Assembly (NCBI GenBank): GCA_029204225.1 | Contig: CM055095.1 | Span: 42,930,223 to 42,994,222 of the forward strand | Source: Diphasiastrum complanatum | Lineage: Eukaryota; Streptophyta; Lycopodiopsida; Lycopodiales; Lycopodiaceae | Length of the DNA stretch: 64,000 nt | Reading direction: 5' to 3' | Shown: positions 1 through 11,040 of the stretch, piece by piece | Numbering within the stretch: position 1 is the stretch's first letter | How the letters are laid out: the number at the start of each line of letters is the position of its first letter | Program-made: the position numbers and the translations under genes | Notes under the pieces: model-generated | Told to the model about the DNA's origin: nothing | Databases searched by the model: none | The model's input: the letters and a program-made list of their open reading frames with translations, nothing else

Positions 1-351
1 TTCGCAAAGCCAAAACAACCGTAGTTTTTGGATACAGTAGTTTTTATTCAGTAGAGAAAGAAATCAGTTTTGTGCTTAAGTTCTACTGATCTTTTGGATA
101 CTTTTTCTTTGCCAATCAAAAGCCTCTTTTGCACTGCGGCTTCATATCTGATTGGATACAAAAGTTTGTAGTGCACTCTTCACAAGAGAAGTGGTATTCA
201 ATAATTAGTAAACATTCAAAAACTGATTCTCTACTACTCAAGAAAAGTTTCAGATTCTTCTTTTTATTGTTATATGAACATTCTTTTCTTTAATGTGATA
301 TCACATTTCCAATGTTTTAAATATATTTGTTAAGAAATCATTTTCTTTAAT
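1..351. other. left flank, no gene seen
   Basis: A/T-rich DNA with no supported coding region. The words TTGGATAC and TGGATAC recur loosely. Similarity to the 3' LTR at 5276 starts only at base 352, so the flank either replaced the first ~110 bp of the 5' LTR or abuts a deletion. Confidence 0.5.
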
Positions 352-829
352 AGCCAGGCACAATGCCCAGCACGTGTTGGTGGCCCCGAGACCGGTCAGT
401 CTATGTATGAATGTAACCTCTTTCAAATCTAATAAAGTTGATCCTTGGGGATGATTACCATTTCGGTTTCGCCTCTAGGACTGGTCCAAGTAGAAGGACC
501 CTTACTACAACCTTTTTGTGTCGCCGGTGCCTAAGGGTCCCTATCATCGACATGGGGCTTGCGGCTATGCCAATTGGTCAGTTTCGCGACCACTATGCCT
601 TGGGTTTCACGTGTGGCTTGTCTTTGCCTTTGGTTACCTTTTGGGGACGGATTCTGAGTTGGCTTTCGGGTTGGTTGGGATTCCAGTTTTCTTAAGTCTG
701 AATGGTTAAGAAGCTTGTTACGTTTCTGAGTTGGCTTTTATGTAAGTGCATGATGGATGAATGTTAGACTTAAGCGCGTGTTGGGGAAACCGCTCAAGTC
801 CCAGCGCCCTTTGAGGTGCTGGCGCAACA
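352..829 (+). repeat. 5' LTR of chromovirus, 5'-truncated
   Basis: Matches the 3' LTR from base 5276 to its end at 5750 with scattered substitutions and small indels. It ends in CAACA just before the primer site. The first ~110 bp present in the 3' LTR (5166-5275) are missing here. Confidence 0.85.
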
Positions 830-831
830 TG

Positions 832-844
832 TGGTATCAGAGCC
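832..844 (+). other. primer binding site, tRNA-iMet
   Basis: TGGTATCAGAGCC, two bases after the 5' LTR end; complementary to the 3' end of plant initiator methionine tRNA, the usual primer of plant LTR elements. Confidence 0.9.
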
Positions 845-1461
845 GACTAGCCGGTCAGCTACGCAAGTCTCACAGGGATGGCCACATTTTGGGATTTGTC
901 AGGACAACCATTGCGCAAAGTGCTGCCCACAGTGTAAGCATGGGTGTGTCCACGGTCGGGGTGGTCGACAGAACGGGGGACTTTGATGAGGCAAGGTGTT
1001 GCCCTTGAGGTGTAAGCACGGTCAGTTCCCGCGGTTCAGGCCTGGCGCCGTCTGCACGTAGGACATATGAGGCAATGTGCTGCCATTAGGTTGGTGAAAG
1101 AGATGATGCTCGAATTCGGGTGTAAAGCATGGGTGGTTAGCTGCCGGTACGGGATAGCTGCCGATCGTTTAGCTATAAGGGCTATCGACCAAAAAGTGGT
1201 GGGGCGTGACTGAGGCAATGTGCTACTTAATGGTGAAAAGCACAGATGGTTGGATGGATGTCTCCCCGTGGGCTAATTCTGTGATAGATTTGAGTGGGCA
1301 TGGCTAGGCAAAGGTCCTACGTCCGGTCTCAAGGGGAATGTGGCTTGAGAGGGATCCTCTGTGTTTGCTTTGGTTGGTATGTTCATTCGTGGTGTGCTTG
1401 TTTGGACCTGAATAACCCCTGGTTGCTTAACTTCTTCTAGGTGATCTGATCTAGTTGGGAG
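845..1461 (+). other. leader without gag, degenerate repeats
   Basis: About 600 bp where gag would be expected. No matrix/capsid-like reading or zinc knuckle (CX2CX4HX4C) was found in any frame. Instead, a loose repeat built on GAGGCAATGTGCTGCC followed by a short GTGTAAGCATGG-like box recurs near 911, 987, 1069 and 1211. Confidence 0.6.
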
Positions 1462-4128
1462 TTGAAGGAGGAATTTACATTTGTGGGTGGACGACATACA
1501 AGTATGGAAAGGAGCTTCCATGGGGCAACCCCCAAGATTGGTTCAAGATTATTATTCCTATCCGGAAAGATTGTTGGGAGGAAGTCAGATTTCATGATCG
1601 ACTTCGGAGCTTCGCATAACTATATTTCAAGGAGTGTAGTGGAACAGTTCAGCTTGCCGACCAGAAATGTAACATCAACGCTCAAGGTAGAAATAGCAAA
1701 GGGAGCATTGGACATAGACAAAGCAACATTGAACATCCCAGTGCAAATTGGGAGATGGAAGGCTAAACTTAGCTTTTTGATTTTAGAGATGGATGCCTTT
1801 GATGTAATTTTGGGCCTTTCCTGGCTAAATGAACATTGTATTGCAGTTTTGGATAGGAGCTCAAACTTGGTTCTCTTGGATTGCAAGGGACAGATCTGTA
1901 TGACAAAAGCTCTGCCTGGAGGGAACGCGAAGGGCACCGATATTGAACAAAATCTGGTTGCTACATCTTTGATTAAAAGCATAGCGAAAGGGAAAAGGTC
2001 AAAGTGCTTTCTTTGTATCTGCAAAGAGGTTCCAGAAGGGAAAAATGCACAACAGAAAATCTTGCCAAAGGAGGTGGCAGATTTGCTAGAGGAATTTAGC
2101 GATGTGTTTCCAAAAAAACTCCCAGCTAAGTTACCTCCTCGAAGACCAGCGGACCATAAGATTGAGTTGGTACCAGGAACAGAACCAACTTCACGAGCAC
2201 CCTATAGGATGTCCCAAGAAGAGTTGGTGGAACTGAAATGACAACTTGGTGAATTGATAGACAAAGGATTCATTAGACTCAGTGCTTCGCCTTTTGGAGC
2301 CCCAATATTATTCGTGGAAAAGGCGGACAAGACACCGCTGATGTGTGTGGATTACTACATGCTCAACAAAGGTACCATCAAGAACAAGTATCCCATGCCT
2401 AGAATTGATGACCTGTTCGACCAGCTCAAACACGCCAGATATTTTAGACGAATAGATCTTAGATCTTGATATTACCAAATTCGAACAGCTAAAGACGATG
2501 AGCACAAAACGGCTTTTCAAACACGGTATGGGAGCCACGAATTCAGGGTGATGTCGTTCGGTCTAACAAACGCACCAGCCACTTTTTGCACATTGATGAA
2601 CAACATTTTTTGAGACTGCTTAGATGAATTTGTCATTGTGTACATCGGCGACATCTTGGTGTTTAGTCGTAGCCTCAAAGATCACATTAAACATTTAAGG
2701 ATTGTCCTCCAACGACTGAGGAAGAACAGCTTGTTCGCGAAAAGAGAAAAATGTGAATTTGCGGTAGAGGAAGTTGATTTCCTTGGACATGTTATAGGCT
2801 ATGGACGAATTCGGATGGATCCTAAGAAGATCAAGACTATCTTGGATTGGCTGGCTCCTAAAACTGTTCACGACATCAAATCCTTTGTGGGCTTATGTAA
2901 CTTTTGCAGGACATTCATTGAGGCATTTAGCAAAATTGTGGCACCACTATTGGAGCAGAGAAGACTCATCTAAAGATGACATGGACACCGGAATGTGAAG
3001 CAGCGTTCCAAGAACTAAAACAATGGATCACTCAAGAACCCATCCTTGCCTTACCGGATTTAGCGAACCTTTTGAAATACATACAGACGCGTCGAACTTT
3101 GCTGTTGGGGCCGTGCTGATGCAAGACGGAAAACTTGTTGCATATTTTTCAAAGAAATTGAATGATGGCCAACTCATGAAAAAGAAATGGTCACAGTAGT
3201 TCAAGCAGTGGAGCATTAGAGACATTATGTGGCAGGAAAACCCTTTAAGGCGTTCACTGATAATGTATCACTCGAGTACTTCTCATCCCAAGGTATGCTC
3301 ACGCCAAAGCAAATGCGATGGCAAAACTTTCTCTCAAAATTCAATATAGACGTTGTACACATGGCAGGAAAGAACAATGTGGTGGCGGATGCACTAAGTA
3401 GACAAGAACACTTGATGGCAACGGTGACAACTCAGGTGACTGGCCTACTCCAAGAAATCAGGGAGAATTATGATGCAGATGCATTGGCGAAGGACTTAAT
3501 GATCGAATTCCAGCTGGGAAAGCCTCATAAACATTTTACTTGGAAAGATCAAATGGTTGTTTTTAAATAATGCAGAGTATATGTCCCAGACAACATCAAC
3601 CTGAGGAAGAAAGTCTTGCGAGAACATCATGACGTACTAGCCACCGGACATCCAGGGGTGAATCGCATGTATGAACTTCTCAAACGAGGCCTCTATTGGC
3701 CAGGTATATGGGCAGACGTTGAATCCTATGTGCAAACATGCTCGATATGTTAACAAGTGAAGGTGGAACTGCTAGCTCCAGCAGGACTACTCCAACCATT
3801 ACCGGTACCAGCATACCCATGGGATTCGGTGAGCATGGATTTCATTGTTCGACTACCACGGTGCCAAGGCTTCGACTCAATTTATGTGGTGGTTGACCGC
3901 TTTTCAAAGCAACTTCATCTGGTACCAACTAAAAGTTCAGTGACAGCTGAAGAAGTGGCAAGGTTATTTTTCAAATGTGTCTTCAAATACCACGACCTGC
4001 CTAGACACCAGGTTCGTCTAAAAGTTTTGGACCTGTCTATTTCGCCTCATGGGAACTGGACTGAATTTCAGCACTGCATATCACCCTCAGACAGATGGGC
4101 CAATGGAACGAGTCAATCGACAGATTGA
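1462..4128 (+). pseudogene. pol: chromovirus pol: protease-RT-RNase H-integrase
   Basis: Polyprotein of a gypsy element in several broken frames. The protease (~1550-1900) has MIDFGASHNYIS, so the active-site Asp is kept but the usual DT/SG is DFG. The RT (~2080-2960) keeps palm motifs such as [11 protein letters not shown], but the catalytic YxDD reads YIGD (2638-2649), losing one metal-binding Asp. RNase H runs ~3050-3420 across a frame change (EIHTDAS, then VVADALSR). The integrase HHCC finger ends in CSIC, then a stop, near 3750. In-frame stops lie at 2239, 2467, 2612, 3568 and 3751. Those at 2239 (family Arg), 2612 (family Arg) and 3751 (family Gln) each fit one C-to-T change, as expected from decay of methylated cytosines. 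The integrase core shifts frame near 4010-4050. Confidence 0.9.
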
Positions 4129-4858
4129 ACAATATTTACGAAATTATGTCGCTTGGGACCAATCCGATTGGGTCAACTACTTGGATATTCTCGAGCTTGC
4201 ACATAACAACCAAGTGAACAGATCTACTGGAAGGGCACCCTTCGAGATAAGCAATGGTCGGCTACGGATTGTTCCAAGCTCTTTCCTTATAGGCGTGCAG
4301 GAAGCACCAATACCCATTGTGGAGGAATTTATCAATGAGTGGCACACAAAGCTGACAGAGGTGAAGTCATTTTTAGAGCAGTCACAAAGGAGTATGGCAG
4401 CTGACGTAAACCCACATCGACGAGAATTGGAATTTGAGGAAGGTGATCAAGTATGGCTGAACACAAAGAACATTGCATTACCAAAAGGTTTCTCTCATAA
4501 GTTCGTTCGACCTTATGCGGGACCATATTATGTCACCAAGAAGATCAACCCAGTGGCTTACCGATTGGCGCTGCCATCCAGCTTGGATATACACAATGCG
4601 TTTCATATCTCATTACTCAAACGGTACAAACCAGATGAGCGATTTGATTGGCAACACGAACTCCGTCACCCACCAATGACACTTCATGATACGAAGGGGC
4701 AGCTTGTACCAGAACAAATATTGACACATAGAAACCGAACTGGCGTTCAACGTGAATATCTAGTGAAGTGGCTACGGGCTCCACTCATTGAGGCTTCTTG
4801 GGAGCATGGAGACAAACTTAAGGAGGGAGCCCCTGAAGTACTAGCAGATTATCTATAG
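4049..4858 (+). pseudogene. chromovirus integrase C-terminus with chromodomain
   Basis: A 269-residue open frame continuing integrase after a frameshift. It starts with the last catalytic block (TAYHPQTDGPMERVNRQ, holding the Glu of DDE) and continues through the GPY/F-like region (RPYAGPYYVTKKI, ~150-165). It ends in a chromodomain (~225-269) with aromatic-cage-type residues in REYLVKWL and ASWE. Chromodomains on integrases are thought to tether chromoviruses to particular chromatin. This stretch is intact, but its upstream partner is not. Confidence 0.9.
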
Positions 4859-5156
4859 AAGAACCAACGCAATAGCCGTTTTCCTAGATCGGCACACAAA
4901 GCACTACCTGGCGGCATGCCTCCTACATAAACATTCATGGCCATTCTGAAGTTCAAGGAACTTCTAGGTATCTTTCTTAAGTTTGTCAATAAATCACTTG
5001 CAGCTTTACATAGGTTTTACGTAAGTGAACTTTATCTACACTTTTCCTGTGCTACTGCCAATTTATTTTTTAGTTCAAAGTTGTTAAGGCCGATGAATTA
5101 AGCCCGTGCCATACATCCTAGGTCTAGCTTGGCCCTGATGAGGACATCGATCATAA
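4859..5156 (+). other. 3' untranslated region of chromovirus
   Basis: About 300 bp between the pol stop and the polypurine tract. No coding signal seen. Confidence 0.6.
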
Positions 5157-5165
5157 CAGAGGGGG
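5157..5165 (+). other. polypurine tract
   Basis: CAGAGGGGG immediately before TGCGCC, the inferred start of the 3' LTR; it is where plus-strand DNA synthesis would be primed. A second G-run at 5190-5196 is an alternative. Confidence 0.6.
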
Positions 5166-5750
5166 TGCGCCGAATCACAGCAGAACTATAGGGGGAGTCC
5201 GGCAGACAGAAACTTGGGCAGCTCAACCAATGCCAGGGATCCAGTCGCCAAGTCTCAGCTCCCTCTACTAGCACGAGCCAGGCACAATGCCCAGCACGCA
5301 TTGGTGGCCCCGAGATCGGTCAGTCTATGTATGAATGTAACGTCTTCCAAATCTAATAAAGTTGATCCTTGGGGATGATTACCATTTCGGTTTCGCCTCC
5401 GGGACTGGTCCAAGTGGAAGGACCCTTATTACAACCTTTTTGCGTCGCCGGTGCCTAAGGGTCCCTGTCATCGATATGGGGCTTGCCGCTATGCCAATTG
5501 GTCAGTCTGGCGACCACTATGCCTTGGGTTTCACGTGTGGCTCGTCTTTGCCTTTGGTTATCTTTTGGGGATGGATTCTGAGTTGGCTTTCGGGTTGGTT
5601 GGGATTCCAGTTTTCTTAAGTCTGAATGGTTAAGCTTGTTACGTTTCTGAGTTGGCTTTTACGTAAGTGCATGATGGATGAATATTAGAAGTAAACGCTT
5701 GTTGGGGAAACCGCTCAAGTCCCAACGCCCTTTGAGGCGTCGGCGCAACA
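5166..5750 (+). repeat. 3' LTR of chromovirus
   Basis: 585 bp from TGCGCC to GCAACA, giving TG...CA ends. Bases 5276-5750 match the 5' LTR. The inner boundary is set by the polypurine run, the outer boundary by loss of similarity after CAACA. Confidence 0.75.
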
Positions 5751-6326
<576 letters not shown>

Positions 6327-6400
6327 GGGTGCTAATTACTGCTTGAGGGAGCAGCGCTAACAGTCTGTCAACCAGTTCCAGTTCATAGCATGACGAAGTC

Positions 6401-6580
6401 AATTTGCAACCAGGAGAGCGAAGGAGTAGCACTAATGTTCTATTAATTTGCAGCCGGGAGAGCAAGGGAGTAGCGCTAATGTTCAGAGTGTGAAGTGAAA
6501 AAGCCAATCTGCATCCAGGAGAGCGAAGGAATAGCGCTAATGTGCTGTCAATTTGCAACCAGGAGAGCGAGGGCGAGATG
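6401..6580. repeat. degenerate tandem repeat, 44/61-bp spacing
   Basis: Four copies of a unit starting AATTTGCAACCAGGAGAGCG and continuing to AGTAGCGCTAATG, beginning at 6401, 6445, 6506 and 6550. It shares the GAGAGCGAGGG...TAGCGCT core with the inverted-repeat arm just upstream. Confidence 0.75.
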
Positions 6581-6639
6581 GCAACAAGCAAATTTCTGAT
6601 ATGGTTCATGGAGCAGCAACCATTTAGTGGATGCAATTA

Positions 6640-7466
6640 GACTCCTTTCAAAGTAGAAATCTTCTTGATTTTCTCCATAATTCCTGTAAGTTTCTAATAC
6701 ATAGTTGAAACTTTATCCAAAATTCCAGTTTTATTCTGGCTCAACCTTGTCAGGCTGTATTAAGTGAACTTTGTCTCTAAAATTGTAATAATTTGTACAT
6801 CAATCATGAAATCTAGTCTCTACTTTGTGTTGTATTGGTATTTAAAGATAATATTAAGCAAAATAGATTCGTAGGATAGCTCTGATCCTACGCTAAAACT
6901 CAGCAGCATAAATTTGCTTAAATGAAAATTGCAGAAAAAAAAACTGTCCTAAAGATTGCCTACATATAATTGCCTTGGGACTCTTTAAAGCAGGAGAGCT
7001 ATATGTAAGGAGTACCTGAAACCAGCCGAAATGCAAACTTGACTTTAAAGAGCTTTTACATCCTTGTATCCAATTATAAGTTTATATCATATCATAGAAA
7101 ACTCCACCCATTGACAGGGAGTACGTTCAATTATTCTTACATTACAAGATCATGCTACTTGATGGCATCGGTCAATTATCATTGACGGATGCATTCATAC
7201 CTATGGATAACTTGAATTAGTGTTCTCCGAATACAAGGAGCCCTTTTGCTACAAACATAAACAACACATTGAAGAGATTTAAGTGATTATTTTTCTAGGT
7301 GTTTATTTTAGTAGCTAAAAGAGAAGCCTACTTGAAATAAAAAAACAATGTAAGTGCCATGATATTGCCAAAGTTATGAAAAATATACTTGTTAGGAACC
7401 CATAACACCAATATGACTATGGTTTTTGTAAATTTAAGTTCTCTTTTGCTGCTATTTTAGCTATGC
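6640..7466. other. no gene seen
   Basis: A/T-rich, no coding signal or strong repeat recognised. Confidence 0.4.
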
Positions 7467-9920
7467 TTGGAATTTTTATGGATTTTACAGTATCAACATT
7501 TCCACCTAGATTTCAGTTATAGACAATGCTTAAGCATGACTTCCACACTCTTGGATCTGCCAAGTTTGGATGCCATTGCTTATCCCAACAATCTTTGTAA
7601 TGTTCCATTGGAGTCCTCTTCTTTTTTGATATACGTTCCCAATACTGAACTAAAACTTTCATGTAGTTTGTGTCATTTTGATCACGAATGACGTCACTCA
7701 TAGCCATGCCCATCCACACAGGATAAATATTTTCATCCTCTGGCCTAATCAGGTTGAGGATCGCCATCACGAAGCTTGGGACTACCATCAACATCTCAAT
7801 ACCATTGGTAGGTAACCATTCCAAATCTTGTGGATGGATTTTGTAGTGCATGACTGGGAAAGAATCGGATAGAGAAAACCGAAATTGTAATGGTTGACTA
7901 TGACCAATTAATTCTTTGGCACCATCTGGAATGTATCCTTCCACAAATGCCTTAAAATCCGGAACCTCTTGTATCAAGGATGACGGCGGCATTTGCTTTT
8001 TTTTTGCAATATTTAAATATTTCCATCAATTGTGGTAGTGTGTAGACACTTGATCTTCGTAGATCATCTGAAAGCTTTCCAAACAATGCATCAATAGCTT
8101 CATGAGTATGTCCCACCATTAAAAAGTTTAATATGATCTCTTCAAATATGTCCTTAGCAACAAGTAGTGATAAATAGGAAAAAAGCCATCGATTTTTATT
8201 GTCCTTTCCTGAGTTGTCCATTTGTAGAAACAACCGTTTCGGAAGACATTTGAAGGTAGATGCATTTGAAATTATGGTTCGAGGTGATGCTTCATGATCT
8301 CAAACAATAATTTTAGGAGTAGGCACAAGGTTTTTGACACCTTCATATTCTTCTTTGTTCAATAATGCCCCAAAGATACCTCTTGTATCTTCAACAAAGT
8401 TGACATGCTCATTGTAGGCACTTAAATCAAACGTTTCCAAATCTCTCAAACATTTAGCAAGTGAACCAACTGTGAAATTAGAATCACCCTTCCATAAGGC
8501 CAATTCAAAGTGTCCAAATGCCTTTGGCTCATGCCCATGAGATAACATTCTAGTCAATGAGATTGGTAATGAAAAAGCATTTGACGTTGCTTTTGGTTCT
8601 AGATACAATCTTGGCAAACTAGTATTTTTCTGGCCCATTTTATCATGTATGATACAAAGATATTCACCAGGTTTGGTGCAAGAAAGATTTCGATAAGTGT
8701 AGTACTCTATTTGACAACGCCGTTGAAGACTATTATGGTGATCTCTTTCTTGAATGTACTATTGCTTTCTCAGATTGAACTTTAGTTGACATCAACTTCA
8801 TCTTGATAGATGTGCAAAAGTTGCACTTCAAAAATCCATTATTTTTTGTTGTTTGGACTTCCTTGAACTCTGCGTTCCATACGTGAAAATGTGGATTGTG
8901 ATACTCCTTTTTCATTACATAATTGCAAGCTTTCATTTACCTTGTGCAACATATCCTTGTGCTTATAAATGCGGGGCACAATATATTGGGTTTCTCTTGT
9001 GCCACTTGTACTCGTTCGACATTTGTGGAGCATTCTATCAGCAATAGTCTCAACAAATTCTCATAGAGCTTGTTTTGTAGCCATTACACGTTTAGATTGT
9101 CGATTTAAATTTTGATTTCCATGGAATCCATCAACACAACCATCTAACCATGCAGCCTTGTATCAATAACAAGAAGCCCTTGATATGCCACTTTCTCACA
9201 AACTTGCTCTCCAAGAAACATGAAGTTTTTCAAGCTTCTTGGGTCCATTGACATTGCATCTAATACATATGTACAACAACTTGAAAAGTTTTGTCTCCAA
9301 TATTGTTCACGAACTTGTTTTATAGCATCAAGTCTTGCCATTTGACAGCAACGACATGTACAACAATCTATCATCGATAGCGAAGCTACATCCATTTTTC
9401 CGCAGATGCTTTGTATAATTTCGTCTAATATTTCCTGATCGTGTCTTTTTGAATTCTTCATCGGTGGAAAGTCATCTTGCGGTTTGGTTGTATCCAAAGA
9501 GACATGAAATTCCGCAAAGTCAATACAGTCATTGATTGATGTTGACCTACAAGTGTGACTTTCCTGTTGAATTGTTGAAGATGGAGCATTAGAAGATCGT
9601 GATTGGTTATTATTCACCAAATCATTTTTACCTTGCAATGTACATTTTTTCATGTTACATAGCCTCCATATTGTGAAACTTCCCAAGGCCTCAGCTATTG
9701 TTTCTATCCAATTAGATGGAAAGGGAAGTTCTTTTCCTGGCATAACCACCTTTTCAACGTGTATTGAAGCACGACCTTTGCCAATCATAATACCCTGACA
9801 CATATTATTTGGATCAAGGGAAAAGATTGTTTCAGTAGCGACATCACATCCTTGCAAGCTTATAACTACTTTGTCTCCCTTTTGAAGCTGCATGAAAAGT
9901 AATAGGAATAACAAGGTCAA
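7467..9920 (-). pseudogene. DUF7869-type transposon-like protein, broken
   Basis: Read on the minus strand from 9920 down, several open frames give successive parts of one protein. The N-terminal part (9920-9144) has a segment (GDKVVISLQGCDV...FTIWRL) like the beta-rich domain seen in plant transposase-type proteins (DUF8039-like). A Cys-rich block (DCCTCRCCQMARL) and VREQYWRQNF follow. A C-x2-C segment (FLKCNFC, 8936-8733) comes next. The most diagnostic part (8233-7952) reads MDNSGKDNKNRWLFSYLSLL followed by LNFLMVGHTHEAIDALFGKL, which I recognise as the DUF7869 signature (QxDN...VGHTHExID). The last part ends near 7513. At least four frame breaks make it a pseudogene unless some are introns. 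Function of the family is not established; it behaves as repetitive, probably mobile, sequence. Confidence 0.7.
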
Positions 9921-10050
9921 AGAAAAACTTTTTGACTATTAAAGTCCATCACTAAAGTTTCAAATAAAAAAGACAGGAGTCAAAAGTGTTAATTTAAATA
10001 GCAATTTCAAAGAGTTAATTTTTAAGACAAAAGTAATTCAAACAAGGGCT

Positions 10051-10053
<3 letters not shown>

Positions 10054-10111
<58 letters not shown>
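10054..10111. repeat. (CT)n microsatellite, ~58 bp
   Basis: Uninterrupted CT run between the DUF7869-like gene and the 99-bp tandem repeat. Confidence 0.97.
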
Positions 10112-10114
<3 letters not shown>

Positions 10115-10242
10115 ATAGTTTTTAGAGCATCACGAGAAAAGGGAAACCCACCAAGGCAACAGACGAGCTCACAAATTCGATCGAATCTTCGGGAAAAGAT
10201 ATCTACATACCTTCAGCATAGATTCCATGTTCACAAACATCT

Positions 10243-10540
10243 CAACAAGCCATCACAAACAAACAGAAGGCTCTAAGGAGTGTTCGCAGGCAAATTTTCT
10301 AGCGCTACAATTTCCCTCGCTCTCCCTGTTGTTTACATGCATCAACAAGCCATCTAAACACACAGAAGGCTCTGAGCAGTGTTTGCAGGCAAATTTTCTA
10401 GCGCTACACTTTTTCTCGCTCTTCCTGCTGTTCACATGCATCAACAAGCCATTACAAACCACAGAAGGCTTTGAGCAGTGTTTGTAGGCAAATTTTCCAA
10501 TGCTACAATTTCCCTCGCTCTCCTTGTTGTTCACATGCAT
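10243..10540. repeat. 99-bp tandem repeat, three copies
   Basis: Units begin CAACAAGCCAT at 10,243, 10,343 and 10,442, with a partial fourth at 10,541 (periods 100, 99, 99). Each carries CAGAAGGCTCTGAGCAGTG, a TAGCGCTACA box and CTCGCTCTCC. The unit is inverted relative to 6261-6326, so it may be the subterminal repeat of the element holding the DUF7869-like gene. Confidence 0.85.
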
Positions 10541-10559
10541 CAACAAGCCAAACACACAA

Positions 10560-10890
10560 AGATGACATTTTTTTTTCAAAGCCCTATCTCATTTTTTCAA
10601 AAGCCCTATCACGTTTTTTTTTTCCCAAAACCCTATCTCGTTTTTTTTCCCAAAACCCTAGCTCATTTTTACAAGAGCCCTCTTTTTTTGCAAAGCCCTA
10701 TCTCGTTTTTTTTTTTCAAACCACGTTATGGGGAGCAAATCGTAAAGACCGATCTGGTTTTCTCTAAAATCATTTTCCTAAAAGGAGAACTTGGAAAGCC
10801 CTATCTAATCTTCCCCAAATCGCATTTTCCCATAGAAAAATTGTAAAGCCAAATCTCGTGATTTTTCCAAAGCAAAATTGTACAAAGAGA
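10560..10890. repeat. degenerate CCCTATCTCG-T(n) repeat
   Basis: About seven loose repeats of AAAGCCCTATCTCG(T)n between 10,577 and 10,850. No gene. Confidence 0.55.
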
Positions 10891-10903
10891 GAGGTTATTT
10901 TAG

Positions 10904-11040
10904 TTAAGAAAACAATTTAAACACCCGAACGGATCGATCACCTCAGCACAACATCAAGTGCAACAAGACAAGACAACAAAATTGCTCTCCACAAACTGTA
11001 TATTCAACTGACTTGCAAGTACAGAGATAAAGTTGCTTAA
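10904..11040 (-). repeat. 3' LTR part of the deleted copia
   Basis: Direct repeat of 14,911-15,047, running from TTAAGAAAAC to GTTGCTTAA. RT coding sequence starts at the very next base. Confidence 0.75.

Larger units (their letters stand above)
352..5750 (+). mobile_element. Ty3/gypsy chromovirus, gag-less and dead
   Basis: LTR retrotransposon bounded by a truncated 5' LTR and a full 3' LTR. Order seen: LTR, tRNA-iMet primer site, short leader, protease, reverse transcriptase, RNase H, integrase with HHCC finger, chromodomain, polypurine tract, LTR. A chromodomain after the integrase is the hallmark of chromoviruses (Metaviridae). No gag is found between primer site and protease, and pol carries many stops and frameshifts, so this copy cannot move by itself. 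No target-site duplication can be read because the 5' end is lost. Confidence 0.9.

Noticed and set aside
757-1521. Small open frames in both strands as a possible gag
   Set aside because: No capsid-like or zinc-knuckle sequence; they run through the LTR end, the primer site and the degenerate leader repeats.
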